This document shows, piece after piece, positions 33,351-43,600 of a stretch of 49,873 bases of DNA. This stretch comes from an uncultured Butyrivibrio sp. (GTDB lineage Bacteria > Bacillota > Clostridia > Lachnospirales > Lachnospiraceae): NCBI GenBank assembly GCA_947168335.1, contig CAMVLM010000007.1:1-49873 (forward strand), read 5' to 3'. Position 1 is the first letter of the stretch, and every line of letters starts with the position of its first letter. The notes under the pieces are model-generated. The model did no database searches, was not told the DNA's origin, and saw only the letters and a program-made list of their open reading frames with translations. The position numbers and the translations under genes are program-made.

Positions 33351-33818
33351 ATGAATTTCAGACGCGCACAGGAAAAAGATATTCCGCAGATGCATGAACT
33401 TTTAAGACAGGTCAACCTTGTGCACCAGATTGGCAGGCCTGATCTTTTCAAGCTCGCAAATAAATACACAGATGAAGAGCTCATTCAGATTTTGAAAGAT
33501 GAAAAAAGGCCGATTTTTGCAGCGACAGATGAAAACGATACCATGCTTGGTTACTGTTTCTGCGTTCATCAGCAGCACATTAACGACAATCTTCTGACAG
33601 ATATTAAAACACTCTATATAGATGATCTGTGTGTTGATGAAAATGCAAGAGGCAAGCACGTCGGAAAAAGCCTGTACGACTATGTCATAAACTGGGCAAA
33701 AGAAAACGGCTATTACAACGTAACTTTAAATGTGTGGAGTTGCAATGAAAACGCAATGAAATTCTATGAAGCTCTCGGCATGACTCCATATAAGGTAGGC
33801 ATGGAACAGATTCTGTGA
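33351..33818 (+). CDS. GNAT family N-acetyltransferase
   Basis: A 155-residue GNAT protein. The start NFRRAQEKDIPQMHELLRQV is the typical first strand and helix, and the acetyl-CoA site is in IDDLCVDENARGKHVGKSLYDYVINWAKENG near residue 95 (R/Q-x-x-G-x-G/A as RGKHVG). The last strand has VTLNVWSCNENAMKFYEALGMTPYKVGMEQ, close to the RimI-like or small-molecule acetyltransferases. The acceptor is unknown. GGAGG lies 6 bases ahead of the ATG. It has its own promoter and possible operator and ends at a bidirectional terminator. Confidence 0.9.
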   Translation: MNFRRAQEKDIPQMHELLRQVNLVHQIGRPDLFKLANKYTDEELIQILKDEKRPIFAATDENDTMLGYCFCVHQQHINDNLLTDIKTLYIDDLCVDENARGKHVGKSLYDYVINWAKENGYYNVTLNVWSCNENAMKFYEALGMTPYKVGMEQIL

Positions 33819-33877
33819 TTTTAAAAAGTTTCTTTAGGGCTCAGAAAAAATCAGACCAGCCCTGTCCAATGACATGC

Positions 33878-33927
33878 AAAAAAGCCACATCTGACAAGCT
33901 CTCACAGCCATCAGATGTGGTTTTATT
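33878..33927. terminator. Bidirectional terminator between GNAT and GH25 genes
   Basis: CCACATCTGA and TCAGATGTGG form a perfect 10-bp stem around a 16-base loop, flanked by AAAAAAG on the left and TTTTATT on the right, so it can end both converging transcripts. Confidence 0.88.
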
Positions 33928-35221
33928 ATTTCTTTATCAGCTGTATATCAAGGTCAACTCTCTCCGGCACCCCCGGTACAAGACCGGTGTTTGAGTATTG
34001 CCAGAAACTGAAGTTATACGGTGTCTGCGGCAAAAGCTCATAATCCGCATACCAGACAGGTATATCCGCAAGCTTTTCCAAATCAAATTCAAAAGCTTCC
34101 CACAACATATTTGAATAAATCATCGGCTGATATCCCGCATCTTTTATCAAGTCACAGAAAACTCTTGTATTCTCAGTAAACTGCTCCCCTGTTACATAAT
34201 CAGTTCTCGCATTGGCATTGAGCACACTTTCCGGATCATATACAACTGGAAGCTCAAGTTTATAGTCCTTCAAAATTCCAAGCACAAGATCAGCTTCTTC
34301 TTTTGCTTCATCAGTATTTATTGCCTGCGAATAAATATAGCATCCCACGTCAAGTCCTGCCGCATGTGCTCCTTCTATAAAAGTCCTGAATTTCCTGTCC
34401 TCATTGAGGATTCCCTCAGCACCATAGCCTCTGTATCCTATCCTCAAAAAAACAAAATCTATTCCGGCGTTTTTTACCTGCTGCCAGTCTATATCACCGT
34501 TGTGATGAGAAACATCTATACCCATACGATAACTATATCTGTCATCACCTTCGTAAGTTGTAAAGTTTCCATCACTCTTGAAACAGGAAAGATCATAATC
34601 ATGTTTTTCCACATGAGGATTGATTTCCGTCTGATAAGTCTGTTTGTATACATCAACAAATACAAGAACCTTCTTTTCTTCAGAAGTTTTTTCTGTACTA
34701 TCCTCTGTATTAGAAGTATTTTTATTCTCTGCGGTTGAAGCATTACTGTTATCTACATCCAATGCATTCTTACTATCTGTGTCTGATGCATTCTTATTTT
34801 CTGTGTCTGGAGAATTCTTACTATCCGCATCAGATCCGTTTTCAGCTGCCTTAGCACTCTCTGAAGCAGCTTTTTCAGTGTTATTTCCGGAATCAGTTAA
34901 ATTCTCTCCCACTGGTTCAAGGCCGGTTTTCCCCTGCAAATTGTCTGTTCCACTTTTTTCTGAAAAATCAGAATTCCCTGCAGCAGATTTGTCTTTCCCT
35001 TCGTCATCAGTCTGCTTATCGGGCGTACTATCTAAATCCTGCACTGTATCAATATCATTTTGTGTATAATCATTCTGCGCTTCGGGAATCTCAGCTGATT
35101 CCTGCACTTCATCAATTGTAGTATCTTCTTTGTAACTCTTTCTGGCAGTATACTTTGATGTCTCAAATATCAGTATTGATGCCAATATACAAATCGATAT
35201 GATAAGTATTCCTTTTCTCAT
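33926..35221 (-). CDS. Membrane-anchored GH25 muramidase (lysozyme-like) with a repeat linker
   Basis: A 431-residue exported protein. An N-terminal helix (residues 5-20, ILIISICILASILIFE) acts as signal or anchor. Residues 30-180 are a low-complexity Asp/Asn/Ser/Thr-rich stalk with 8-residue repeats near 134-173. From about residue 230 the GH25 domain starts: MGIDVSHHNGDIDWQQVKNAGIDFVFLRIGYRGYG, then LELPVVYDPESV with the catalytic Asp and Glu near 315, and FWQYSNTGLVPGVPERVDLDIQ at the end. It would cut the MurNAc-GlcNAc bond of peptidoglycan at the cell surface, for remodelling. GGGGGG lies ahead of the ATG. The gene is alone. Confidence 0.93.
   Translation of the reverse strand: MRKGILIISICILASILIFETSKYTARKSYKEDTTIDEVQESAEIPEAQNDYTQNDIDTVQDLDSTPDKQTDDEGKDKSAAGNSDFSEKSGTDNLQGKTGLEPVGENLTDSGNNTEKAASESAKAAENGSDADSKNSPDTENKNASDTDSKNALDVDNSNASTAENKNTSNTEDSTEKTSEEKKVLVFVDVYKQTYQTEINPHVEKHDYDLSCFKSDGNFTTYEGDDRYSYRMGIDVSHHNGDIDWQQVKNAGIDFVFLRIGYRGYGAEGILNEDRKFRTFIEGAHAAGLDVGCYIYSQAINTDEAKEEADLVLGILKDYKLELPVVYDPESVLNANARTDYVTGEQFTENTRVFCDLIKDAGYQPMIYSNMLWEAFEFDLEKLADIPVWYADYELLPQTPYNFSFWQYSNTGLVPGVPERVDLDIQLIKK
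34703..34822 (-). repeat. Five 8-residue (24-bp) tandem repeats in the GH25 stalk
   Basis: Residues 134-173 read SKNSPDTE, NKNASDTD, SKNALDVD, NSNASTAE and NKNTSNTE. The DNA is repeated too, so the stalk probably changes length by slippage or recombination. Confidence 0.8.
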
Positions 35222-35248
35222 ATCCCCCCTCTTTTATAAAACCTCAAA

Positions 35249-35335
35249 TTTTTTTATTTTGAATCTTTTTTATTTTGAATCTTTTTTTATTTTGAATCTA
35301 TTCTCTATTGTACTCCGTTTTTTTAATTTGAATCT
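35249..35335 (-). repeat. Repeats of GATTCAAAATAAAAAA upstream of the GH25 gene
   Basis: On the minus strand three adjacent units of 16-17 bp read GATTCAAAATAAAAAA(A), and a fourth, diverged unit (GATTCAAATTAAAAAAAC) lies 18 bases further upstream. They lie between dtd and the GH25 start, within 90 bases of it, where transcription starts are expected. Confidence 0.75.
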
Positions 35336-35370
35336 CTTAAAAGCTTTAGAATAATATTATACAGGAATCT

Positions 35371-35805
35371 TTAAATATCCAGAACAATAGTAACAGGGCC
35401 GTCATTAACCGATTCAACCTTCATATCAGCACCAAATTCACCTGTCTGCACTTCAAAGCCTCTGTTTCTGCATTCAGATACAACAAGTTCATAGAGCGGA
35501 ACTGCAAGATCAGGCCTTGCTGCGTCTGTAAAACCAGGTCTTCTGGAACTGGTATCTGCATATAGAGTAAACTGACTGACGATCAGTATCTGTGCACCAG
35601 CATCCTTAGGGCCGATATTCATCTTGCCGTTCTCATCTTCAAATACCCTGAGGCCGCAAATCTTGTCAGCTATTTTCCTGGCCTTTTCTTCATTATCGCT
35701 TACATGAACTCCAAGAAGCACAAGAAAACCTTTCTTTATTTCTGAAACCACTTTCCCATCTATAGTTACAGATGCGGAATTTACACGTGTTACTACCGCT
35801 CTCAT
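35371..35805 (-). CDS. dtd: D-aminoacyl-tRNA deacylase Dtd
   Basis: Dtd removes D-amino acids (and glycine mischarged on tRNA-Ala) from tRNA. The 144-residue length is typical. It starts MRAVVTRVNSASVTIDGKVVSEI and has the active-site segments SQFTLYADTSSRRPGFTDAA near residue 78 and a C-terminal GAD..VESVNDGPVTIVLD near residue 125, which in the family reads MxVxLxNDGPVT; this holds the cross-subunit Gly-Pro motif equivalent. It overlaps the preceding small gene by four bases (ATGA). An NDGPVTI end confirms completeness. Confidence 0.96.
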   Translation of the reverse strand: MRAVVTRVNSASVTIDGKVVSEIKKGFLVLLGVHVSDNEEKARKIADKICGLRVFEDENGKMNIGPKDAGAQILIVSQFTLYADTSSRRPGFTDAARPDLAVPLYELVVSECRNRGFEVQTGEFGADMKVESVNDGPVTIVLDI

Positions 35806-35987
35806 TTGTCCTCCCTTTCAACAAAATGCACCATGGCCTTATAGTTTTCTTCAGAATCAGGTTCGTTCCAGCTCACCTGATATTCTTCGCTAGCAAATTC
35901 CAACAAAACCTGCCAACATCCACCGGTAGCTTTCTCAATCAAACTCCTATACCCTCCGTCAACATCCGCCGGTAGCTTCATTAACAT
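35802..35987 (-). CDS. Small protein of unknown function coupled to dtd
   Basis: I do not recognise this gene. The ORF is open from 36086 (94 codons, overlapping the end of carB) to its stop, which overlaps the dtd start as ATGA, so translation is coupled. The first 33 codons are the carB end and a hairpin in another frame and read poorly; the rest (KLPADVDGGYRSLIEKATGGCWQVLLEF..., 60 residues, acidic) looks like real protein. I place the start at ATG 35987, but no ribosome binding site is seen; TTG 35942, eleven bases after GGAGG, is an alternative. Function unknown; perhaps tied to dtd. Confidence 0.55.
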   Translation of the reverse strand: MLMKLPADVDGGYRSLIEKATGGCWQVLLEFASEEYQVSWNEPDSEENYKAMVHFVEREDK

Positions 35988-35990
35988 AAA

Positions 35991-36016
35991 TGCCTTTGGC
36001 GCTGGGGCCAAAGGCA
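35991..36016 (-). terminator. Hairpin after carB, possible terminator
   Basis: TGCCTTTGGC and GCCAAAGGCA form a perfect 10-bp stem with a 6-base loop, 15 bases after the carB stop. The following TTTATGTT is a poor U-run and overlaps the ATG of the small gene, so it may only pause or partly stop transcription. Confidence 0.55.
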
Positions 36017-36030
36017 CATTCTTACAATTA

Positions 36031-39000
36031 TTATATCTTTGCGATGTCAACCAGCTCCAGAGTATCTTCTTTGTAAGCATCCTCAAGACTGGTTACAAGA
36101 GCTTTAGCTGTGTCGAGTGCGGTGATTACATTAACACCGGTTTCGATAGCTGTTCTTCTGATAAGGAATCCGTCACGACTCTTATCGCGTCCCTGTGTAG
36201 GTGTATCGATTACCAGGTCTATTCTATGACCAAGGATAAGATCAATAACAGTAGGTGATTCCTGACTGATACGATTTACCTTACGTGCTTTTACACCGTT
36301 CTCATTAAGAGTATCTGCAGTGGATCTTGTTGCATAAATGATATAGCCAAGTTTTTCGAAACGTCTTGCTATATCAATTATTTCGCCCTTGTCGGAATCC
36401 TTAACGGTGATGATCATCTGCTTATGCTTTGGAAGCTTGATTCCGGCACCGATAAAGGCCTTGTACAAAGCTTCACTGTAGCTCTTACTGATACCAAGAC
36501 ACTCACCTGTGGACTTCATTTCAGGTCCTAGGCTTATCTCAGCACCTCTGATCTTCTCGAAGGAGAATACAGGCATCTTTATAGCAACGTGCTCAGCTTC
36601 AGGCTGAAGTCCGGGCTTGTATCCGAGATCCTTAAGTTTCTTACCCATCATTACCTGTGCAGCAAGATCTACGATCGGGATACCTGTTACCTTACTGATG
36701 TAAGGAACAGTACGTGAAGATCTGGGGTTAGCCTCGATGATATAAACCTCATCTCCAACTGCTATAAACTGGACATTTATAAGTCCGATTACATGAAGCG
36801 CTTTAGCAAGTCTTCTTGTATACTCGGCAATTGTCTCCTTTACTTTGTCAGATAATGACTGTGCAGGATATACGGAAATTGAGTCACCTGAGTGAATACC
36901 TGATCTCTCAATATGCTCCATGATACCGGGTATTACAATATCCTCACCATCACATACGGCATCAACCTCTGTCTCAACACCCTGAAGGTATTTATCTACA
37001 AGGATAGGATGATCCTGAGCAATTCTGTTTATTATGTTTATAAACTCTTCTATCTCATGATCGGAAAGTGCAATCTGCATTCCCTGTCCACCAAGGACAT
37101 AGGAAGGTCTTACAAGTACGGGATATCCAAGTCTGTTTGCGACTCCCTTGGCTTCCTCTGCAGTATAAACTGTTGCACCTTCTGCACGCTTGATTCCGGT
37201 CTCCTCAAGAATTCTGTCGAAGAGTTCTCTGTCCTCTGCGGCATCAACATCTTCGGCCTTTGTTCCGTAGATCTTAACGCCCATCTTCATAAGATCCTGT
37301 GTAAGCTTGATAGCTGTCTGTCCACCGAACTGAACAACTGCTCCATCGGGCTTCTCAAGTCTTACGATATTCTCAACATCCTCAGGTGTGAGAGGCTCAA
37401 AGTAAAGCTTGTCAGCTATATCGAAGTCAGTAGAAACTGTCTCGGGGTTGTTGTTTATGATGATTGTTTCATAGCCTTCTTTTTCAAAAGCCCATGTAGC
37501 ATGAACTGAGCAATAGTCAAACTCAATACCCTGACCGATTCTGATAGGACCTGAACCAAGGACAAGGATTTTCTTCTTTCCGGAGCCTTCGCTTAATGCC
37601 TCGTTCTCCTCATCTTCATCACCATATACTGAATAGTAGTAAGGAGTTTCAGCAGCAAACTCAGCTGCACATGTATCAACAAGCTTATATGCAGCCTTTA
37701 TTCCATAAAAATCTCTTAAGGCTTTGATAGTATCCTCTGAAAATCTTGTAAGTCTGCTGATTACTTTATCAGGATACTCAAGTTTCTTTGCCTGAAGAAG
37801 TGTATTCAAGCTGATAAGTTTCTTTGCCTCTTCAAATTCAGGTACATTTTCCTCCGAAACCTTATGACGTGCTATTGTGCTCTTCTCTCCGATTCTGAGA
37901 AGCTTAAGCTCCATCTTAACCAGGATATGAAGCTTATCTATGAACCAGTGATCGATCATTGTGATCTCATGAATCTCGTCGTGGCTCATACCTCTTCTCA
38001 AAGCCTCAGCAATAACCCAGATTCTCTGATCATCAACTACAGTGAGACGCTCTTTCAGCTCATCATCATCAAGCATTGAAAAATCATAGCTGGTAAGGCA
38101 GTCCACATGCTGTTCAAGTGAACGGATAGCCTTCATCATCGCACCTTCGAAATTGGTGCAGATACTCATAACCTCACCTGTTGCCTTCATCTGAGTTGTG
38201 AGTGTACGTTTTGCGGTTATGAATTTATCAAAAGGCAATCTCGGGAATTTAACAACGCAGTAGTCAAGTGCAGGCTCAAAGCTTGCATAAGTTTTTCCTG
38301 TGATCGCATTCTTAATCTCATCAAGTGTGTAACCAAGAGCTATCTTAGCTGCAACCTTGGCAATAGGATATCCTGTAGCCTTTGAAGCAAGTGCTGAAGA
38401 ACGGCTAACTCGGGGATTAACCTCAATTACACAGTACTCAAAACTTGTGGGATGAAGTGCAAACTGTACATTACATCCACCTGTGATCTGAAGCTCATCG
38501 ATGATGTTAAGAGCAGCACTTCTGAGCATCTGATACTCTTTATCCGTAAGTGTCTGTGAAGGAGCAACAACTATACTGTCACCTGTATGTACACCAACAG
38601 GATCGATGTTTTCCATGTTACAAACAGTGATGCAGTTACCTGCGCTGTCACGGATTACCTCGTACTCAATTTCCTTCCATCCTGAAATGCAGCGCTCAAC
38701 GAGAACCTCATTTGCTCTTGAAAGTCTGAGTCCGTTTTCAAGTATTTCTTCACATTCAAGTCTGTTATGTGCGATTCCGCCGCCGCTTCCGCCAAGAGTA
38801 AATGCAGGACGAAGAACAACCGGATAACCGATCTTTTCAGCAAAAGCCACACCATCATCAACATTATGGACAACCAGTGATGCTGCACAGGGCTCGCCGA
38901 TCTTTTCCATGGTATCCTTGAATTCCTGACGATCCTCAGCCTTCTTAATTGTTTCAGCTGTTGTTCCAAGAAGCTTTACACCATGAGAAGCAAGGAAACC

Positions 39001-39315
39001 GGACTCTGCAAGTTCCATACCAAGGTTAAGTCCTGCCTGTCCACCAAGTGTAGGCAAAACACTGTCCGGTTTTTCTTTCTCGATGATCTGCTCCAGAACC
39101 TTAACTGTAAGAGGCTCAATGTAAACTTCATCAGCAATATCTTTATCTGTCATAATAGTTGCAGGATTGGAGTTTACCAGTACAACTTCGATGCCTTCCT
39201 CCTTAAGAGAACGACATGCCTGAGTTCCTGCATAATCGAACTCCGCTGCCTGGCCGATAACTATCGGACCTGAACCTATGACTAAAACCTTTTTCACATC
39301 TTTATTCTTAGGCAT
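36031..39315 (-). CDS. carB: Carbamoyl phosphate synthase large subunit CarB
   Basis: CarB makes carbamoyl phosphate from bicarbonate, ammonia and two ATP, for pyrimidines and arginine. The 1094-residue protein shows the internal duplication of the family: the first half starts KKVLVIGSGPIVIGQAAEFDYAGTQA, the second KKILVLGSGPIRIGQGIEFDYCSVHA near residue 563. Each half has an ATP-grasp domain (VLRPAFTLGGSGGGIAHN near 170; VLVRPSYVLGGQGMQIA near 715). The C-terminal MGS-like regulatory domain begins near residue 950 (KQMIITVKDSDKGEIIDIARRF). It follows carA by 29 bases. Its last 20 codons are slightly longer than most. Confidence 0.98.
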   Translation of the reverse strand: MPKNKDVKKVLVIGSGPIVIGQAAEFDYAGTQACRSLKEEGIEVVLVNSNPATIMTDKDIADEVYIEPLTVKVLEQIIEKEKPDSVLPTLGGQAGLNLGMELAESGFLASHGVKLLGTTAETIKKAEDRQEFKDTMEKIGEPCAASLVVHNVDDGVAFAEKIGYPVVLRPAFTLGGSGGGIAHNRLECEEILENGLRLSRANEVLVERCISGWKEIEYEVIRDSAGNCITVCNMENIDPVGVHTGDSIVVAPSQTLTDKEYQMLRSAALNIIDELQITGGCNVQFALHPTSFEYCVIEVNPRVSRSSALASKATGYPIAKVAAKIALGYTLDEIKNAITGKTYASFEPALDYCVVKFPRLPFDKFITAKRTLTTQMKATGEVMSICTNFEGAMMKAIRSLEQHVDCLTSYDFSMLDDDELKERLTVVDDQRIWVIAEALRRGMSHDEIHEITMIDHWFIDKLHILVKMELKLLRIGEKSTIARHKVSEENVPEFEEAKKLISLNTLLQAKKLEYPDKVISRLTRFSEDTIKALRDFYGIKAAYKLVDTCAAEFAAETPYYYSVYGDEDEENEALSEGSGKKKILVLGSGPIRIGQGIEFDYCSVHATWAFEKEGYETIIINNNPETVSTDFDIADKLYFEPLTPEDVENIVRLEKPDGAVVQFGGQTAIKLTQDLMKMGVKIYGTKAEDVDAAEDRELFDRILEETGIKRAEGATVYTAEEAKGVANRLGYPVLVRPSYVLGGQGMQIALSDHEIEEFINIINRIAQDHPILVDKYLQGVETEVDAVCDGEDIVIPGIMEHIERSGIHSGDSISVYPAQSLSDKVKETIAEYTRRLAKALHVIGLINVQFIAVGDEVYIIEANPRSSRTVPYISKVTGIPIVDLAAQVMMGKKLKDLGYKPGLQPEAEHVAIKMPVFSFEKIRGAEISLGPEMKSTGECLGISKSYSEALYKAFIGAGIKLPKHKQMIITVKDSDKGEIIDIARRFEKLGYIIYATRSTADTLNENGVKARKVNRISQESPTVIDLILGHRIDLVIDTPTQGRDKSRDGFLIRRTAIETGVNVITALDTAKALVTSLEDAYKEDTLELVDIAKI

Positions 39316-39344
39316 TATCTATCCTTTCTTTAATCCGAAATGTC

Positions 39345-40550
39345 TTACTTTGACGCACACATCATATTTATAAATCTGTCAAACAGGTATCCGCTGTCCT
39401 GAGGGCCGCAGCACGCTTCCGGATGGAACTGAACTGTAAATATGTTTTTACCAACATATTTAAGTCCCTCATTTGTTCCGTCATTTACATTTACAAATGC
39501 AGGAACAGCAACATTAGGATCAAGCTTGTCAGTATCAACCACATATCCATGGTTCTGTGAAGAAATGTAAACCCTTCCGGTCTCAAGATCCTTAACCGGA
39601 TGGTTTCCTCCTCTGTGTCCGTACTTCATCTTATAAGTATCAGCACCTGTGGCAAGTGCCATAAGCTGATGACCAAGACAAATTGCAAAGATCGGAACAT
39701 CTGATGCGTAAAGCTTTTTGATTTCTTCTATAACACCAACACATTCTTTCGGATCACCGGGGCCATTACTGAGCATAATGCCATCAGGCTTATCTGCAAG
39801 AATCGTTTCAGCTGTTGTATCAAAAGGATAAACTGTAACATCGCATCCTCTTGCAGCAAGTGAAGCTGCAATGTTGTCCTTAGCGCCAACATCAAGAAGT
39901 GCAACCTTAAGTCCTTTTCCATTAAGCTCCTTAACAAGACTGGGACGTTTTTCTCTCTTTGAAAGATCTCCCTTAAGTGCTGCTTCATAATCTTCCTTCT
40001 TAAATACAGCGCTTCCGGAAAGAGGACCATTCTCTGAAAGTTCCTTGCTTCCTGCAATAAACTTTTTCTCCTTGCAGGAAACCTTCTCAACAACCTTACC
40101 TGTTGTGTAAGCCTTGAGCTTAGGAATGATAGCATCAACATTGTAGTTTTCATCCGTTGTTATCATTCCGTTCATTGTACCCTTCTCACGAAGAATTCTT
40201 ACGAGCTTTCTGGTATCGATACCCTGAATACCGGGAATATCATACTCTTCCAAAAACTCCTGTATAGTCATATCACAGCGGAAATTGGAGGCAACATCTG
40301 AAAGCTCTCTGACAATTACACCATCAAGCCAGATGCGCTCAGATTCCATGTCATCCCTGCAGACACCGTAATTACCGATAAGCGGATATGTCATGCAGAC
40401 TGCCTGTCCTGCATAGGACGGATCCGTGAAAACTTCAGTGTATCCTGCCATGGAAGTATTGAAAACTATTTCACTTATTACTTCCTTTTTGGCACCGATT
40501 GAGGATCCTTTAAAAACTGTTCCATCCTCTAAAATCAAAAATGCTTTCAT
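39345..40550 (-). CDS. carA: Carbamoyl phosphate synthase small subunit CarA
   Basis: CarA hydrolyses glutamine and passes ammonia to CarB. The 401-residue protein has the small-subunit N-terminal domain (AFLILEDGTVFKGSSIGAKKEVISEIVFNTSMAGYTEVFTDPSYAGQ) and from about residue 215 a class I glutaminase domain: GPGDPKECVGVIEEIKKL near 258, nucleophile Cys in IFAICLGHQLMALATGA near 290, and FTVQFHPEACCGPQDSGYLFDRFI with the catalytic His and Glu near the end. AGGAGG lies ahead of the ATG. It follows purL by 71 bases with no terminator between, so the three genes may share a transcript. Confidence 0.98.
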   Translation of the reverse strand: MKAFLILEDGTVFKGSSIGAKKEVISEIVFNTSMAGYTEVFTDPSYAGQAVCMTYPLIGNYGVCRDDMESERIWLDGVIVRELSDVASNFRCDMTIQEFLEEYDIPGIQGIDTRKLVRILREKGTMNGMITTDENYNVDAIIPKLKAYTTGKVVEKVSCKEKKFIAGSKELSENGPLSGSAVFKKEDYEAALKGDLSKREKRPSLVKELNGKGLKVALLDVGAKDNIAASLAARGCDVTVYPFDTTAETILADKPDGIMLSNGPGDPKECVGVIEEIKKLYASDVPIFAICLGHQLMALATGADTYKMKYGHRGGNHPVKDLETGRVYISSQNHGYVVDTDKLDPNVAVPAFVNVNDGTNEGLKYVGKNIFTVQFHPEACCGPQDSGYLFDRFINMMCASK

Positions 40551-40621
40551 TCACTCCTCCTGAAAAAATATATTATCAAGCAACAACAGACTCCTTAGCA
40601 CCTCGTGCCGTAGAAATCCAA

Positions 40622-43600
40622 TTACCTGAAGTAATTTACACCACTCTCAAATATCTTCATATCCTGCTCACCGAAGATATTAACTGCAACACCGTCGCCT
40701 CTTCTCTCAGAGTGACACATCTTACCAAGGCATCTTCCATCAGGTGATGTGATACCCTCAACTGCCATATATGAACCGTTTATGTTCCACTGGTTATCAA
40801 GATGAACCTGTCCCTGTGTATCGCAATACTGTGTTGCTATCTGACCATTCTCAAAAAGCTTTTTAAGAACATCAACAGGTGCTACAAATCTTCCTTCACC
40901 GTGTGAAGCAGGATTTACATAAACACCGCCAAGCTCTGCCTTCTGAAGCCAGGGTGACTTATTACTTACAACCTTAAGGTACGCCATTGTAGAAATGTGG
41001 CGACCGATTGTATTAAATGTAAGTGTAGGACTATCCTCTGTCTGTCCTGTAATCTGTCCGTTAGGCACAAGTCCAAGCTTTATCATAGCCTGGAATCCGT
41101 TACAGATACCAAGTGCAAGACCATCTCTGTTCTGAAGAAGGTCATTTACAGCTTCCCTGATTGCCTCATTCTGGAATGCTGTTGCAAAGAACTTCGCACT
41201 TCCGTCAGGCTCATCACCTGCAGAGAATCCACCGGGGAACATGATTATCTGTGCCTGCTCAATGCTCTTCCTGAACTCAGCAACAGAATCCTCAATATCC
41301 TTTGCATTCTGGTTTTTGAAAATCTTAACTATTGTATTTGCACCGGCTCTTTCAAATGCCTGAGCTGAATCATACTCACAGTTACTTCCGGGGAATACAG
41401 GAATGAAAACTGTGGGCTTTGCTGTTTTATTTTTGCAGACATAGATTTCAGAAGCATTGTATTCCTTTGTAAGTGCTCCGTCATCGAAGATGCTCTTCTT
41501 GTCTGCGCCTTCTGTATCATCCTCTGAAACCTTAGCTACAGAAGGGAATACCTTTTCAAGTTTGTTCTTCCAAGCCTCAAGAGCTTCTTCAACTGTAATC
41601 ACTGTGCTTCCTACTGTGAACTTGCCATCCTCTGTTACATAACCGATTTCTCTTGCTTCTCTGAGCGCAAGAACATCGCCTGCCTTGTCTGCAGGAACTT
41701 CCAGAAGGATATTACCCATTCTGTTTGTGAAAAGATCCTCATGCTTAACACACTCTGCAATCTTTACACCAAAGCCGTTACCGAATGCCATGCGGCTGAT
41801 TGCTGCTGCAACGCCGTAAGAATCTATTGCGTATGCAGCCTTAACATAACCCTTCTGCATAAGGTCATGAATCTCGTCATAACGCTGCATTACCTTTTCA
41901 TAATCAGGAAGATCAAACTCATCTCTGTCGATAGGAAGCTCGATCAGGTAATCGCCTGCTGCCTTAAGCTCAGGTGTTATTACATCTTTTCCCTCTGCAA
42001 CATCAACTGCGAAAGAAACAAGTGTCGGAGGTACGTTGATCTCACCTGATGCTCTCTTGTCATCACCTTCGTAGAAGAAGGAACCTGACATTGAATCCTT
42101 ACCACCTATTGAAGCAATTCCAAATCTGAGCTGTGCTTCAAATGATCCAAGAAGTGCTGTGAGAGGCTGACTCCATCTTGTCTTGTCAGCTGTCATTCTC
42201 TGGAAGTACTCCTGGAATGTAAGGTGAAGCTTCTTATAATCACCACCTGTTGCAACAATTCTTGCAACAGACTCTGTAACTGCGTAAGCAGCTCCGTGGT
42301 AAGGGCTCCATGATGACAGATAAGGATCAAAACCGTACGCCATCATTGTTACAGTATCGGTTTTCCCACCTAACACAGGAAGTTTTGCAACCATAGCCTG
42401 TGTCTCTGTAAGCTGGTTTTTACCACCGAAAGGCATTGTAACCGTGCCTGCTCCGATTGAAGAGTCAAACATCTCAACCAGACCCTTCTGTGAGCATACA
42501 TTAAGATCAGACATCTCTGAAATCCATGCCTTCTTTACATCGCCCTCTTCAAGAGCCTTTGCTGCATCTTTGCATGCATATTTATCAAAGTAGTTCTCTT
42601 CCTTCTTAGGAATCAGAACCTCTACCTCTGTCTCCTGATGTGCACCGTTTGTATCAAGGAAAGAACGCTTGATATCAACGATCTTCTTACCTCTCCACTT
42701 AAGAACAAGTCTGGGTTCTTCAGTTACAACCGCAACCTTAACAGCCTCAAGGTTTTCCTCTGCTGCATACTCAAGGAACTTATCTACCTGAGAAGGATCA
42801 ACAACTACTGCCATTCTCTCCTGTGACTCGGAGATAGCAAGCTCTGTTCCGTCAAGACCTGCATACTTCTTCGGCACCTTATCAAGATCTACATCAAGTC
42901 CGTCTGCAAGCTCACCTATAGCAACTGAAACACCGCCTGCACCGAAGTCGTTACATTTTTTAATAAGCTCGGAAACCTCAGGTCTTCTGAAAAGTCTCTG
43001 AAGTTTACGTTCTGTAGGTGCGTTACCCTTCTGAACCTCAGCGCCGCAGGTAAGAATTGAATCTGCTGTGTGAGCCTTGGATGAACCTGTAGCACCACCG
43101 CAGCCATCACGTCCTGTACGTCCGCCAAGAAGAACGATGATATCTCCGGGATCTGAGCTTTCTCTTATTACATGCTCCTGGGGAGCAGCACCCATAACCG
43201 CACCAATCTCCATACGCTTGGCAGCATAGTCAGGATGATAGATTTCTTTTACATAACCTGTTGCAAGACCGATCTGGTTACCATAGCTTGAATAACCGGA
43301 AGCAGCACCTCTTACAAGCTTCTTCTGTGAAAGCTTGCCCTTAAGAGTATCAGCTACAGGAACCGTAGGATCTGCTGCACCGGTAACACGCATTGCCTGA
43401 TATACGTAACCTCTTCCTGAAAGCGGATCTCTGATAGCACCACCAAGACATGTTGCAGCGCCACCGAAAGGCTCGATTTCTGTAGGATGGTTATGAGTCT
43501 CATTCTTGAAGAATACCAGCCAGTTTTCTTTTACAGGGCCGTTACCGTAATCAACATCTACAGGTACGACAACTGTACAAGCGTTGTTCTCCTCTGACTC

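Noticed and set aside
36913-37509. 198-codon plus-strand ORF over carB
   Set aside because: Shadow of the conserved second half of carB.
40551-40621. Regulatory leader between purL and carA (pyrimidine attenuator)
   Set aside because: The 71 bases hold only a 4-bp stem and no U-run, and no PyrR-type anti-antiterminator is recognisable.
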